Assembly: GCA_040365065.1 (NCBI GenBank)
Contig: BAABNI010000004.1
Coordinates: 1 to 64,000, forward strand
Origin: Pelagadaptatus aseana
Lineage (GTDB): Bacteria; Pseudomonadota; Gammaproteobacteria; Pseudomonadales; Cellvibrionaceae
Direction of reading: 5' to 3'
DNA length: 64,000 nt
Part shown: positions 54,618 to 63,934 of the stretch, piece by piece
How positions within the stretch are numbered: the stretch's first letter is position 1
How the letters are laid out: every line of letters starts with the position of its first letter
The notes under the pieces: model-generated
The model's database searches: none
What the model saw: the letters and a program-made list of their open reading frames with translations, nothing else
What the model was told of the DNA's origin: nothing
Position numbers and translations under genes: made by a program

Positions 54618-55691
54618 ATGCGAATTTTGTTGCTCTCGGCCTACGACGCTGTTTCTCACCGTTACTGGCACAAGGGGCTGACTCAACAGTTTCCCGAGCA
54701 CCACTGGCAGGTACTCACCTTACCCGACAGACATTTCAGCTGGCGCTTGAGGGGCAACAGCCTGACCTGGGGCTTTGGGGAATACCGCGGGATTCTGGAA
54801 CAGCCCTGGGATCAGGTTATCGCCACTTCCATGGTTGATCTGTCATCACTGCGCGGCATGGTTCCCGCTCTGGGCCAATGCAAACAAACCACCGTGTATT
54901 TCCATGAAAACCAGTTTGCCTACCCCAGATCCGAGCAGCAGCGTTTCAGTCCTGTGGAGCCCCAACTACAGAGCATTTACTCGGCACTGTGCGCCCAGCA
55001 GCTGGTATTCAATACGGAATATAACCGGGAAACGTTCTTTAGTGGCGCAGCAAGGCTGCTTAAGAAATTGCCGGATCATGTGCCTGCCGGCGTGATGGAT
55101 AACCTGCAAGCCATCAGCCGGGTTATCCCGGTGCCGCTCGCCAGTGATGTTCCCACACATTCCATTGCAACCCCAAGTGACAAGCCTGTTATCACCTGGG
55201 CCGCACGTTGGGAATACGATAAGGGCCCGCAAAGATTACTGGCCATATTGCAACGACTCGAGCAATATGGCTGTGACTATCAGCTGTGCTTACTGGGTCA
55301 GTCTTTCCGCAAACGCCCCACAGAGTTCGAGACCATCGAGAAAACCTACCAGCATCGACTGATTCAATTCGGACACGCCGATTCAAGAGATGAGTATCTG
55401 CAGTGGTTGCAAAAAAGTGATGTAATCCTATCTACATCACAACACGAATTTCAGGGCATTTCGGTGCTGGAGGCTGTGGCCTGTGGAGCCAGTCCGGTGT
55501 TACCCAATGACCAATCCTACCCCTACCTGTTTGACCAAAAATATCTCTACGACACGGAAGAACAGGCCGCGGCAATGATTGTCAAAGCCATCCATGCCAA
55601 ACAAGCAGCCAAGCTAACACCCGTGGATGTCTCAGCTTACCGCTGGTGCACACTCAGAGATGAGTACGAGGCGCTGTTGTCGAACCATTAA
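54618..55691 (+). CDS. QTMAN-family glycosyltransferase (DUF3524)
   Basis: A 357-residue GT-B glycosyltransferase whose N-terminal domain (about 1-170: LLSAYDAVSHRYWHKGLTQQFPEHHW; VYFHENQFAYP) is the DUF3524/QTMAN domain. The C-terminal half is a GT4-type domain (WAARWEYDKGPQRLLAIL; STSQHEFQGISVLEAVACG). The animal homologue (GTDC1) adds mannose to queuosine in tRNA-Asp. For bacterial members the activity is inferred from homology. It converges on mlaA with a 4-bp overlap. Confidence 0.85.
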   Translation: MRILLLSAYDAVSHRYWHKGLTQQFPEHHWQVLTLPDRHFSWRLRGNSLTWGFGEYRGILEQPWDQVIATSMVDLSSLRGMVPALGQCKQTTVYFHENQFAYPRSEQQRFSPVEPQLQSIYSALCAQQLVFNTEYNRETFFSGAARLLKKLPDHVPAGVMDNLQAISRVIPVPLASDVPTHSIATPSDKPVITWAARWEYDKGPQRLLAILQRLEQYGCDYQLCLLGQSFRKRPTEFETIEKTYQHRLIQFGHADSRDEYLQWLQKSDVILSTSQHEFQGISVLEAVACGASPVLPNDQSYPYLFDQKYLYDTEEQAAAMIVKAIHAKQAAKLTPVDVSAYRWCTLRDEYEALLSNH

Positions 55692-56431
55692 AACTCGTCT
55701 TCGAAGCCAAACTCTTCATCATCCACGCCAAAATCGTCTTCAATCGCACCGTCGCTGATCAGGTAGTCTCGGCGTTGCAGATAGGCATCGCGCAAAAACA
55801 GATAAGCATCACCTTTGGACATGATCTCGGCCTTGAGGTAACTGGCGCGACTATCGATCAACTCGACACTCCACTGGGTATTACGAGTAGGCACATGGGT
55901 GACATAAGTCAGGGGATGAATCAAACCGTCCACCGGAAAACTGGCCGCTGAGGTTACCGTTCTGGGGCCGAGGAATGGCAGCATCACATAGGGACCTTGT
56001 GGAACGCCCCAGACAACCAGAGTCTGACCAAAATCCTCGCCATCGGACTTGGGCAATCCCATTTTTTCCGCCACATCGAACATGCCCACCAAGCCGATGG
56101 TGGAATTGATCAGAAAGCGACCGGTATCGTTGGCTGCCTGACCGGGTTTGGCCTGCAAAATATCGTTGAAGACATTTCGCACTTCCAGCAGATTGAAAAA
56201 GATATTTGAAATGCGATCCTGAATAAAATCTGGGGTTATGGTGTCGTAACCGGTTGCCACAGGACGCATCATGTAGCGGTCCATCACATCGTTAAAACTG
56301 TAGATCGCCCGGTTATAACCTTCCCATGGGTCGCGCTCAGAGAAATCCTTAGCGTGTAACGCCGCAGGCATGGCCAGCACAGATAGCAAACAAACGATTT
56401 TAAATAAAGATGAACCAATCCCTGAATACAT
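55688..56431 (-). CDS. mlaA: MlaA/VacJ outer membrane lipid-asymmetry protein
   Basis: Removes mislocalised phospholipids from the outer leaflet together with porins and the Mla system. The 247-residue protein has the family motifs RDPWEGYNRAIYSFND, INSTIGLVGMFDVAEKMGL and FGQTLVVWGVPQGPYVMLPFLGP. Start ATG at 56431 with CAGGAG upstream. The signal peptide ends in AALHA without a lipobox cysteine, so it may not be lipidated as E. coli MlaA is. The tail is very acidic (DDEEFGFEDEF). Confidence 0.93.
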   Translation of the reverse strand: MYSGIGSSLFKIVCLLSVLAMPAALHAKDFSERDPWEGYNRAIYSFNDVMDRYMMRPVATGYDTITPDFIQDRISNIFFNLLEVRNVFNDILQAKPGQAANDTGRFLINSTIGLVGMFDVAEKMGLPKSDGEDFGQTLVVWGVPQGPYVMLPFLGPRTVTSAASFPVDGLIHPLTYVTHVPTRNTQWSVELIDSRASYLKAEIMSKGDAYLFLRDAYLQRRDYLISDGAIEDDFGVDDEEFGFEDEF

Positions 56432-56517
56432 GCCCGTTCTCCTGTTTTTTATGGCACGGATTTTATGCCACTCTTTTTGCAAAAGCCAATGGTATGCGTT
56501 GACCAAAGCCATAATCG

Positions 56518-58251
56518 CTACTGACTTAAAAGCCAGGCCTCCACCAACGCAATAGCGAAACAGATGGCACTGATCATTTTCCAGAACGCCACAGGGTTCC
56601 GCTCCAGCAAAGGCGCAGACTTGTGAGCGTTGATCATCTGCTGATTGGCCTTACTGAGGTCTGATTCAAATTCAGACAAGACATGGTAGCGCTTCAGTGG
56701 CGACACCTGACAAGCCTTTTCCAGGGTTAAATCGAGCCATTGGGGAATTTCCTTGCGCCGGGTTCTGGCCGAAATGTATCGCCATTTCTGATAGCGCTGG
56801 GGCGCCTGTTGCTGGGCAGCAGACACCTCATAGGGCAATCCCCCGGTCAGCATCTCATAGACAATCACGCCCAGAGAAAAAATATCGGAATAATGCTGGC
56901 CTTTTTCCCCATGGAGATACTCAGGAGCAATATAGTCAACCGACCCCACCGGAACGTCCTCATCCAGAGGCGAGGTAATTTCCCCCAGACTCTCAACCTG
57001 AACCGTGCCAAAGTCTATGACTACGACCTGCCCTCGGGAGTTGATCATAATATTTTCAGGTTTCAGATCTCTGTGGACCATGCCCATACGCTGAAACGCC
57101 CGGATCGAGCGAACAATGCCGGCGGTAATTTCCCGAACCCGCTCAAATTCAGGCTTGGGATTGTCGTGCATCCACTGGCGTAACGTAATGCCCTCAATGT
57201 ATTCACACAGATGATACAGAAAGGGAGAGGAGGAAGGCCTCGGGTATATTTTCATCACCCCGGGATTATTCAGGCGTTGTCCGACCCACTGCTCACGGAT
57301 AAAGCCCTCAAGATAAACCGGGTCTTCGGCAAAATTCTGTGAAGGTGCTTTCAATAAATAGCGCTGACCACAGGCCTTCTTCTCCACCAGATAGAGGTGA
57401 CTGCGGGTGCCACTGTAAATGGTTTTCAATACTTCGAAATCATCGATTCTGTTGCCAACATCCAGCACCGGAGGAATCGTCAACTCGGTGAGCTGCCGAC
57501 TGACTTCATCAAGATCTGCCGCTGGCAGAGATTCTACCCGAACCAACAGACAACTGACATTATCGTCGCTGCCATTGGCCAGCGCCTTGTTGACCAAAGT
57601 CTTCGCGACAGCTTCAAGGTTATCACCGGTAGAGCTCAATGTCGCAATCAGATCCATCTCCGACAACCAGTCATGCACCCCGTCGGTAGAGAAAAAGTAC
57701 ACATCCCCCTCTTCCAGATCATGCTGCAGATAGTCCACCTCCAAGTGGCTGTCCATACCCAAAGCTCTGGATAGAAAACTTTTTGATCCCAAATGCTTAT
57801 GACAGTGATCGCGACTCAACTGCTCCAGATTGCCACGTCGTAAACAGTAAATACGGCTGTCACCGACATGGAATATATGTGCGGTAGTGGATTTGAACAC
57901 AGCAGAACTGAAGGTAGTAACCCAGCCATCGTGATGCGCCGCATCGGCCTGATGGCTGTGGTGATACAACCAGCTATTGAGGGAAATCAGAACACGGGCA
58001 GCGGACTGTTTCACACTCCAGGAATCGGGCGTGCTGTAGTAGTCGTTAATAAACTGGGTGACGCTGGTTTGGCTGGCATTCTGAGCGTTCTTGCTGCAAC
58101 TGACACCGTCAGCGAGGCAGGCTGCCACCCCTTTATAAGTTAACTCAGACACGCTCTGGGAATTGTGGACAGCAAAGGCATCCTGATTTTCCGGCTTGAT
58201 CCCCTTACTGCTGAACCCACCAATCGACACTTCGAGCGACTTGTTTGACAC
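56518..58251 (-). CDS. Bifunctional PP2C phosphatase / Ser-Thr protein kinase
   Basis: A 577-residue fusion. The PP2C domain (1-240) has the metal-site residues in LADGV, HVGDSRIY, D190 (STDGVHD) and D229-N231. The eukaryotic-like kinase (about 270-520) has K301, HRDLKPEN at 393-400 and DFGT at 413-416. One C-terminal membrane helix (about 555-575) follows. The family is usually found next to nitrate/nitrite assimilation genes, as here. Start GTG at 58251. A terminator separates it from narK, so it may have its own promoter. Confidence 0.92.
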   Translation of the reverse strand: MSNKSLEVSIGGFSSKGIKPENQDAFAVHNSQSVSELTYKGVAACLADGVSCSKNAQNASQTSVTQFINDYYSTPDSWSVKQSAARVLISLNSWLYHHSHQADAAHHDGWVTTFSSAVFKSTTAHIFHVGDSRIYCLRRGNLEQLSRDHCHKHLGSKSFLSRALGMDSHLEVDYLQHDLEEGDVYFFSTDGVHDWLSEMDLIATLSSTGDNLEAVAKTLVNKALANGSDDNVSCLLVRVESLPAADLDEVSRQLTELTIPPVLDVGNRIDDFEVLKTIYSGTRSHLYLVEKKACGQRYLLKAPSQNFAEDPVYLEGFIREQWVGQRLNNPGVMKIYPRPSSSPFLYHLCEYIEGITLRQWMHDNPKPEFERVREITAGIVRSIRAFQRMGMVHRDLKPENIMINSRGQVVVIDFGTVQVESLGEITSPLDEDVPVGSVDYIAPEYLHGEKGQHYSDIFSLGVIVYEMLTGGLPYEVSAAQQQAPQRYQKWRYISARTRRKEIPQWLDLTLEKACQVSPLKRYHVLSEFESDLSKANQQMINAHKSAPLLERNPVAFWKMISAICFAIALVEAWLLSQ

Positions 58252-58312
58252 GTTTTATTCTCAGTTAAATCTGTAATTATTAACACACAAAGAGTACCAA
58301 AACCCCTCATAT

Positions 58313-58346
58313 AAAAAAGGCCCGCCAGATAGCATCCGGCAGGCCT
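58313..58346 (-). terminator. Terminator after narK
   Basis: Stem AGGCCTGCC/GGCGGGCCT (minus strand, one mismatch) with an 11-base loop and six T. Confidence 0.85.
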
Positions 58347-58369
58347 GTTATCAGGTACAGCGTTTGTTA

Positions 58370-59848
58370 TTACGCTTTGGCAACATCAATCATTACCACA
58401 CTGCCGTCTTCGGCAACCTCGGCAATCTGGCCTTTAGGCTCTGAGTAAAACAGCAGAGTGATAAAGCCCAGCACCGCGGTACCGGCAATCACCATAAAGA
58501 AAGTGCTGTAATCCACCAGAGACAGAACGGTCAGATATACCACCGCACCAACGTTACCGTAAGCACCGGTCATACCAGCAATCTGGCCTGTCATACGACG
58601 CTTGATCAGTGGCACTGCAGCAAATACCGCACCTTCACCAGACTGAACAAAGAAAGAGCACGCCATGGCAGCTACTACCGCCAGCCATACAGGCCAGGTG
58701 CTGTCGACTTGCGCCATCAGGTAGTAACCCATGGCCAGACCGGCAGTCAGAATCAACAGGGTTGGCTTGCGACCGAACTTATCGGAAATCCAGCCACCGC
58801 CCGGGCGGGACATCAGGTTCATAAAGGCATAGGCCGAGGCCACCATACCGGCAACCACCGGAGTCAACTCAAAGGTTTCAGAGAAGAACAATGGCAGCAT
58901 GGACACCACCGCCAGCTCGGAACCAAAGGTAGCGAAGTAGAGTACATTCAGCACAGCAACCTGCTTGAAGCTGTAGCGATGCAATTCAGGCACAGGTTCT
59001 TTGAAGACGGTTTTGTTTACCTTCCAAACTTGAGACACATCGTAAAAATACAGCAGGATCAAACCCATGTAGATCATATTGGCCGAGTTTTCACTCAACA
59101 GGCTGACGCCGGCAGGTGACAGTTTCCAGGCCAACAGCGCCAGTGCCGCATACATAGGAATCTTCATCAGTAACAGGAAGAAAAAATCACCTTTGGAGGT
59201 TACTTCCATCGCACCCAGAGTTTTAGGCTTGAAGTAAGTAGAACCCTTTGGTGTGTCGGTGACACTGTTGTAGTAGATAAAACCGAAAATCAGGCTAAAC
59301 ACACCGGTCAGGCCAATGGCATAGCGCCAGCCATCTTCACCACCGAACCAGATGGCAACAGTCGGCAGAGTAAACGCCGCTGCGGCAGAACCAAAGTTAC
59401 CCCAGCCACCATAGATGCCTTCGGCGGTACCCAGCTCATTGTGCGGAAACCATTCGGACACCATGCGGATGCCGATTACAAAACCGGCACCGATCAGCCC
59501 CAGTGCAAAACGGGCAATGGCTGCCTGCACAAAATTGTCTGCCACAGCAAACATAAAGCAGGGAATGGAACAGATAATCAGCAGAGACGAATAAATCAGA
59601 CGCGGGCCATATTTATCCGTCAGCATACCAATCAACACCCGCGCCGGAATGGCGATGGATACGTTCAGCAACAACAGGGTTTTGATTTCCTGAGTGGTCA
59701 GCCCCAGAGACTCTTTCACCATGCCCAGCAGCGGAGCAAAGTTAAACCACACCAGAAACGTGATAAAAAATGCCATCCAGCTCAAGTGCAGGATTTTCAT
59801 CTTCCCGGTAAAGGAGAAAAGGTTAAATTTTTGTGTATCGGTACTCAT
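58370..59848 (-). CDS. narK: Nitrate/nitrite transporter, MFS (NarK/NasA type)
   Basis: A 492-residue, 12-helix major facilitator for nitrate or nitrite. It shows the nitrate signature GIYGGWGNFGSAAAAFTLP and a conserved arginine in the second helix region (SIAIPARVLIGMLTDKYGPRL), plus the family motif SRPGGGWISDKFGRKP. Located after nirBD, so an assimilatory role is likely. Confidence 0.93.
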   Translation of the reverse strand: MSTDTQKFNLFSFTGKMKILHLSWMAFFITFLVWFNFAPLLGMVKESLGLTTQEIKTLLLLNVSIAIPARVLIGMLTDKYGPRLIYSSLLIICSIPCFMFAVADNFVQAAIARFALGLIGAGFVIGIRMVSEWFPHNELGTAEGIYGGWGNFGSAAAAFTLPTVAIWFGGEDGWRYAIGLTGVFSLIFGFIYYNSVTDTPKGSTYFKPKTLGAMEVTSKGDFFFLLLMKIPMYAALALLAWKLSPAGVSLLSENSANMIYMGLILLYFYDVSQVWKVNKTVFKEPVPELHRYSFKQVAVLNVLYFATFGSELAVVSMLPLFFSETFELTPVVAGMVASAYAFMNLMSRPGGGWISDKFGRKPTLLILTAGLAMGYYLMAQVDSTWPVWLAVVAAMACSFFVQSGEGAVFAAVPLIKRRMTGQIAGMTGAYGNVGAVVYLTVLSLVDYSTFFMVIAGTAVLGFITLLFYSEPKGQIAEVAEDGSVVMIDVAKA

Positions 59849-59882
59849 CTTACATAACTCTAAAACTACAAATTTCTATGGT

Positions 59883-60215
59883 TCAAGCAGACAACTGCAA
59901 TTGCACTTCGCCATCTACAGCGCGAACGCTGTAGGTTTTCAGACTCAGTGCTTCGTTATCCAGACATGCACCGGTTTCCAGGTTGTAACGCTCTTTGTAC
60001 AGCGGCGAGGCGACATAAACCTGCTCACCGGAAGAACCAATCAGACCGCGGGACATGACATTGGCCTCACCCACGGGGTCAAAATTGGATACCGCATACA
60101 GCTGATCATTTTGCGCGCCCATAAAGATGGCCACCTGCTCCCCTTCATGGAGAGCACAAACACCGGTTCCGGGATTGAGGTCGGACAGCTTACAGATAGT
60201 GTTCCAGTTACTCAT
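59883..60215 (-). CDS. nirD: Nitrite reductase (NADH) small subunit
   Basis: A 110-residue Rieske-like subunit that lacks the CxH...CxxH ligands of true Rieske proteins, as expected for NirD. It supports NirB in reducing nitrite to ammonium. Lies 27 bp after nirB. Confidence 0.95.
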   Translation of the reverse strand: MSNWNTICKLSDLNPGTGVCALHEGEQVAIFMGAQNDQLYAVSNFDPVGEANVMSRGLIGSSGEQVYVASPLYKERYNLETGACLDNEALSLKTYSVRAVDGEVQLQLSA

Positions 60216-60242
60216 GATATAACTCCTAAATATAATCTTGAA

Positions 60243-62777
60243 TCAATCAGCCAGCTCAACAGCCTGGATGCGCTCTTCTTTGGTCGCCGGACGAAGCTGA
60301 TCACGCTCGGACACAAAGGCCAGATTGCTGTCTTTCTCGTCGGAATTAATAAAGTGAGAGAAGCGCTTGAGACGTTCTGGATTCTCAATGGTGGTTTTCC
60401 ACTCACACTGGTAGTTGCCCACATTGGCATTCATGTCCGCTTCCAACTCATCACAGATGCCCAGCTTGTCTTCGATGATGACTTCTTTCAGGTAATCCAA
60501 TCCACCTTCCAGATTTTCCATCCATACCGAAGTACGCTGCAGACGATCAGCGGTGCGCACATAGAACATCAGAATACGGTCGACGTACTTGATCAGGGTT
60601 TCGTCGTCCAGATCGGTGGCGAACAGATCACCGTGACGAGGACGCATACCACCGTTACCACAAACGTAGAGGTTCCAGCCATTTTCAGTGGCGATCACAC
60701 CGATATCCTTACACTGGGCTTCGGCACATTCGCGAGTACAACCGGATACGGCGAATTTGATTTTGTGCGGCGCACGAAGACCTTTGTAGCGATTCTCCAG
60801 ATCAATGGCAAAGCCAACACTGTCGTTAACACCGTAGCGACACCAGGTGCTGCCCACACAGGATTTAACGGTACGCAAAGCTTTACCGTAGGCGTGACCT
60901 GTTTCAAAACCGGCATCAACCAGCTTTTTCCAGATCAGCGGCAGGTCATTCATTTGGGCACCAAACAAGTCGACACGCTGACCACCGGTAATCTTGGTAT
61001 AAAGACCGAACTCTTTGGCCACTTCGCCAAGAACAATCAGTTTGTCCGGAGTAATTTCACCGCCGGGAACACGGGGCACAACCGAATAGGTACCGTCTTT
61101 CTGCATGTTACCCAGGAAGATGTCGTTGGTATCCTGCAAACTGATGTGCTTGTCATCCAGCACGTAGTCATTCCAGAAGGACGCCAGAATGGAGCCAACC
61201 GCTGGTTTACATATCTCACAGCCATGACCCTTACCGTGACTCTCCAGCAGCTCCTCGAAAGTTTTGATTTTCTTAACGCGAACAATGTCTGCCAGCTCCG
61301 CACGGGAGTAGGCAAAGTGCTCACAGATATCGGTTTTGACTTCGTAACCGAGACTGGCCAGCTCGGCATCCAGTACCTGCTTGGTCAGTGCCGCACAACC
61401 GCCACAACCGGTGGAAGCCTGGGTTTCACCCTTGATACCCGCCATATCGGTGCAACCATTGGCAACAGCGGCTTTGATGTCCGCTTTGGTCACATCGTAA
61501 CAGGAACAGATCTGCGCAGTATCCGGCAGAGCGTCAGCACCGATGGCCGCACCACCGCCTTCCACGTTAGGCAGAATCAGAGAGGCCGGATTCTCGGGCA
61601 GCTCCATATCATTCAGCATCATCTGCAACAGGCTGCCGTAAGCGTCTACATCGCCCACGAGCACAGCACCAATGACTTTCTTGCCATCGGCAGACACGAT
61701 CAGGCGCTTGTAGACCTGCTCGATTTCGTCGTTGTAGGTATAGGATTGCGCGCCTTCGGTCTGGCCGTGGGCATCACCGATACTGGCTACATCCACACCC
61801 AGCAATTTCAGCTTGGTACTCATATCAGCACCCAGGAAGGCTTCGCTGTCATCGCCGGCAATGTGCTTGGCAACCACCTTGGCCATGGTATAACCCGGTG
61901 CCACCAGACCAAAGATGCGACCTTCCCACAGAGCACATTCACCAATGGCGTAGATATCTTCAGCCGAAGTGCGGCAGTAGTTATCAACCACGATACCACC
62001 GCGCTCACCGATATCGAGATCGAACTGACGCGCCAGCTCATCCTGAGGACGAATACCGGCCGAGAACAGAATCATGTCGGTTTCCAGGAAGGAACCGTCG
62101 GCAAAGTTCATGCGGTAGCGGCACTCTTCACCTTTAACAATTTCAGAAGTGGCTTTTTCGGTGTGAACATTAACGCCCAGATCTTCAATTTTGCGACGCA
62201 GCAGCTTACCGCCGCCCTCATCCAATTGAACCGCCATCAGGCGCGGTGCAAATTCAACCACGTGAGTTTCAAGACCCGCTGCTTTCAACGCATTGGCTGC
62301 TTCCAGACCCAACAGACCACCACCTACAACTACGCCCACTTTACTTTCGGCCGCTGAAGTATTGATCGCTTCCAGATCATCAATGGTGCGGTATACCAGG
62401 CAGTGCTCCTGATCGTTACCGGGGATAGGAGGCACAAACGGGAAAGAACCGGTCGCCAGAACCAACTTGTCATAGGCCAGTTTTTCACCGCTGGCAGTCA
62501 CAACAAATTTTTCTGCTTTGTTGATCTCCACCACCTTGTCACTCAGACGATAGGCAACGTTTTTCTCTTGGTATTCAGCTTCGGTGGTCAACGCCAGATC
62601 CTCAGCCGTAGCACCTGAAAAATAGCTGCTCAATTGAACCCGGTCATAAGCCAGTCTGGACTCTTCGGAACAGGTGACGATTTCGTAGTCCTTGCCCTCA
62701 CCAAGCTCTACCAGGTTGTCGATGAACTTATGGCCCACCATTCCGTTTCCGACGACAACAATGCGTTGCTTGCTCAT
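60243..62777 (-). CDS. nirB: Nitrite reductase (NADH) large subunit
   Basis: An 844-residue cytoplasmic siroheme enzyme reducing nitrite to ammonium with NADH. Layout: FAD/NAD domain at the N-terminus (VVVGNGMVGHKFIDNL; GGGLLGLEAANAL); a BFD-like [2Fe-2S] domain with CSCYD and STGCGGCAAL; then the sulfite-reductase-like domain with the siroheme/[4Fe-4S] motifs CVGSTWCRYG and GCTRECAEAQC. Second gene of the cobA-nirBD-narK operon. Confidence 0.97.
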   Translation of the reverse strand: MSKQRIVVVGNGMVGHKFIDNLVELGEGKDYEIVTCSEESRLAYDRVQLSSYFSGATAEDLALTTEAEYQEKNVAYRLSDKVVEINKAEKFVVTASGEKLAYDKLVLATGSFPFVPPIPGNDQEHCLVYRTIDDLEAINTSAAESKVGVVVGGGLLGLEAANALKAAGLETHVVEFAPRLMAVQLDEGGGKLLRRKIEDLGVNVHTEKATSEIVKGEECRYRMNFADGSFLETDMILFSAGIRPQDELARQFDLDIGERGGIVVDNYCRTSAEDIYAIGECALWEGRIFGLVAPGYTMAKVVAKHIAGDDSEAFLGADMSTKLKLLGVDVASIGDAHGQTEGAQSYTYNDEIEQVYKRLIVSADGKKVIGAVLVGDVDAYGSLLQMMLNDMELPENPASLILPNVEGGGAAIGADALPDTAQICSCYDVTKADIKAAVANGCTDMAGIKGETQASTGCGGCAALTKQVLDAELASLGYEVKTDICEHFAYSRAELADIVRVKKIKTFEELLESHGKGHGCEICKPAVGSILASFWNDYVLDDKHISLQDTNDIFLGNMQKDGTYSVVPRVPGGEITPDKLIVLGEVAKEFGLYTKITGGQRVDLFGAQMNDLPLIWKKLVDAGFETGHAYGKALRTVKSCVGSTWCRYGVNDSVGFAIDLENRYKGLRAPHKIKFAVSGCTRECAEAQCKDIGVIATENGWNLYVCGNGGMRPRHGDLFATDLDDETLIKYVDRILMFYVRTADRLQRTSVWMENLEGGLDYLKEVIIEDKLGICDELEADMNANVGNYQCEWKTTIENPERLKRFSHFINSDEKDSNLAFVSERDQLRPATKEERIQAVELAD

Positions 62778-62844
62778 AATTTATCCTCTCGATAGAAAGC
62801 GTTAAAAGTTGATAGTTGTAGTTATTTCATTGCAGCCTGCGGCA

Positions 62845-63693
62845 TTACGCCGAAAGCTGTTGCAGTTCCGATTCACTCATAGAGGAGAACCACTGCAGTT
62901 GTTCAGATAATTTGACCGTCTCGCCGACCACAATCAGCGCCGGGGACTGGATATTCTCGGATTCCACCAGAGCTTCCATCTGCTCAACGGTGCCGATAAT
63001 GTTGCGCTGCTGGGAACAGCAACCGTTTTCAATAAACGCCATCGGGGTATCAGCACTCAGGCCATTGGCCATCAGCTGTTCACTGATCATGCCGGCCTTG
63101 CTCAGCCCCATGTAAAACACCAGAGTGTGATTCAGGCCAGCCAGTGCAGACCAACTGATATTGAGGTCTTTCTCGGCGTGTGCCGTAACAAAGGTGCAAC
63201 CCTGTGACAGACCGCGGTGGGTCAAAGGGATACCTGCGTAAGTAGTACAACCGGAAGCCGCGGTAATCCCTGGAACCAGTTCTACTTCGATACCGGCTGC
63301 TTTCAAGCGCAACATCTCTTCGCTGCCACGGCCAAAGATCAGAGAGTCGCCACCTTTCAAACGGCAGACGTTCAAACCCTGACGCGCCTTGCTGACCAAC
63401 AACTCATTCAACTGATCCTGTGGAATGCTATGGCGATCCTTCACCTTGCCCACATAAATAGCCGGCGTAGAAGCCGGGAACAGCGCACGGATGTCTTCAC
63501 TCACCAGGCGATCAAACAGAATAAGGTCCGCTTGCTGAATACTGCGAAGCGCCTTGACCGTCAGCAAATCCGCATCACCCGGACCGGCACCAACCAGACT
63601 GACCGTCCCTGGTCTACTGGCTATCGGAGAGGAACCGGTATTGAAGTGAAGCACTTCAGAAAAAGGCTTGTTGCTGGACTTGTCTGTAGACAT
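62845..63693 (-). CDS. cobA: Uroporphyrinogen-III C-methyltransferase
   Basis: Methylates uroporphyrinogen III twice to precorrin-2, the precursor of the siroheme in NirB. The 282-residue protein has SAM-binding motifs VGAGPGDADLLTVKALR near 33-49, CRLKGGDSLIFGRGSEE, and GITAASGCTTYAGIPLTHRG. It is a stand-alone CobA, not a CysG fusion. I use the ATG at 63693; a TTG six codons upstream is also open. First gene after the sigma-54 promoter. Confidence 0.95.
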   Translation of the reverse strand: MSTDKSSNKPFSEVLHFNTGSSPIASRPGTVSLVGAGPGDADLLTVKALRSIQQADLILFDRLVSEDIRALFPASTPAIYVGKVKDRHSIPQDQLNELLVSKARQGLNVCRLKGGDSLIFGRGSEEMLRLKAAGIEVELVPGITAASGCTTYAGIPLTHRGLSQGCTFVTAHAEKDLNISWSALAGLNHTLVFYMGLSKAGMISEQLMANGLSADTPMAFIENGCCSQQRNIIGTVEQMEALVESENIQSPALIVVGETVKLSEQLQWFSSMSESELQQLSA

Positions 63694-63733
63694 AAGGCTC
63701 ACCGCACTCAAAAATTCAATCTACAAGCCTTAC

Positions 63734-63749
63734 AGCAAAGACAGTGCCA
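63734..63749 (-). promoter_or_regulatory. Sigma-54 promoter of cobA-nirBD-narK
   Basis: On the minus strand TGGCAC (63744-63749), five bases, TTGCT (63734-63738): a full match to the RpoN -24/-12 consensus TGGCAC-N5-TTGCW. Transcription would start near 63724, about 30 bp before the cobA ATG. Confidence 0.92.
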
Positions 63750-63868
63750 GCAACAAAAAAACCAACAAAATAAATTTATAAACCCTTATATTTCAAACAG
63801 TTAAAGAGAAAGCAAAACAATACATCAAGAATAAAAAAAGCCTGACCTGGACAAATGCACCAAATCAA

Positions 63869-63885
63869 AGCACCACAACGGTGCA
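63869..63885. promoter_or_regulatory. NtrC-type binding site (proximal)
   Basis: GCACC-N5-GGTGC palindrome, on the minus strand TGCACCGTTGTGGTGCT, matching the NtrC consensus TGCACC-N5-GGTGCA except at one end base. Centred about 150 bp upstream of the predicted start. A TGCACC half-site also lies at 63856-63861. Confidence 0.8.
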
Positions 63886-63934
63886 CAAAATCAAATTAAT
63901 CACCAAAATAACACAATAGATTTAAATACCTATA

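Noticed and set aside
59694..62357. 887-codon open frame on the plus strand opposite nirB and nirD
   Set aside because: It is antisense to the well-supported nirB and nirD genes, starts inside narK, and its translation shows no domain pattern. Long antisense frames arise from the codon bias of the real genes.
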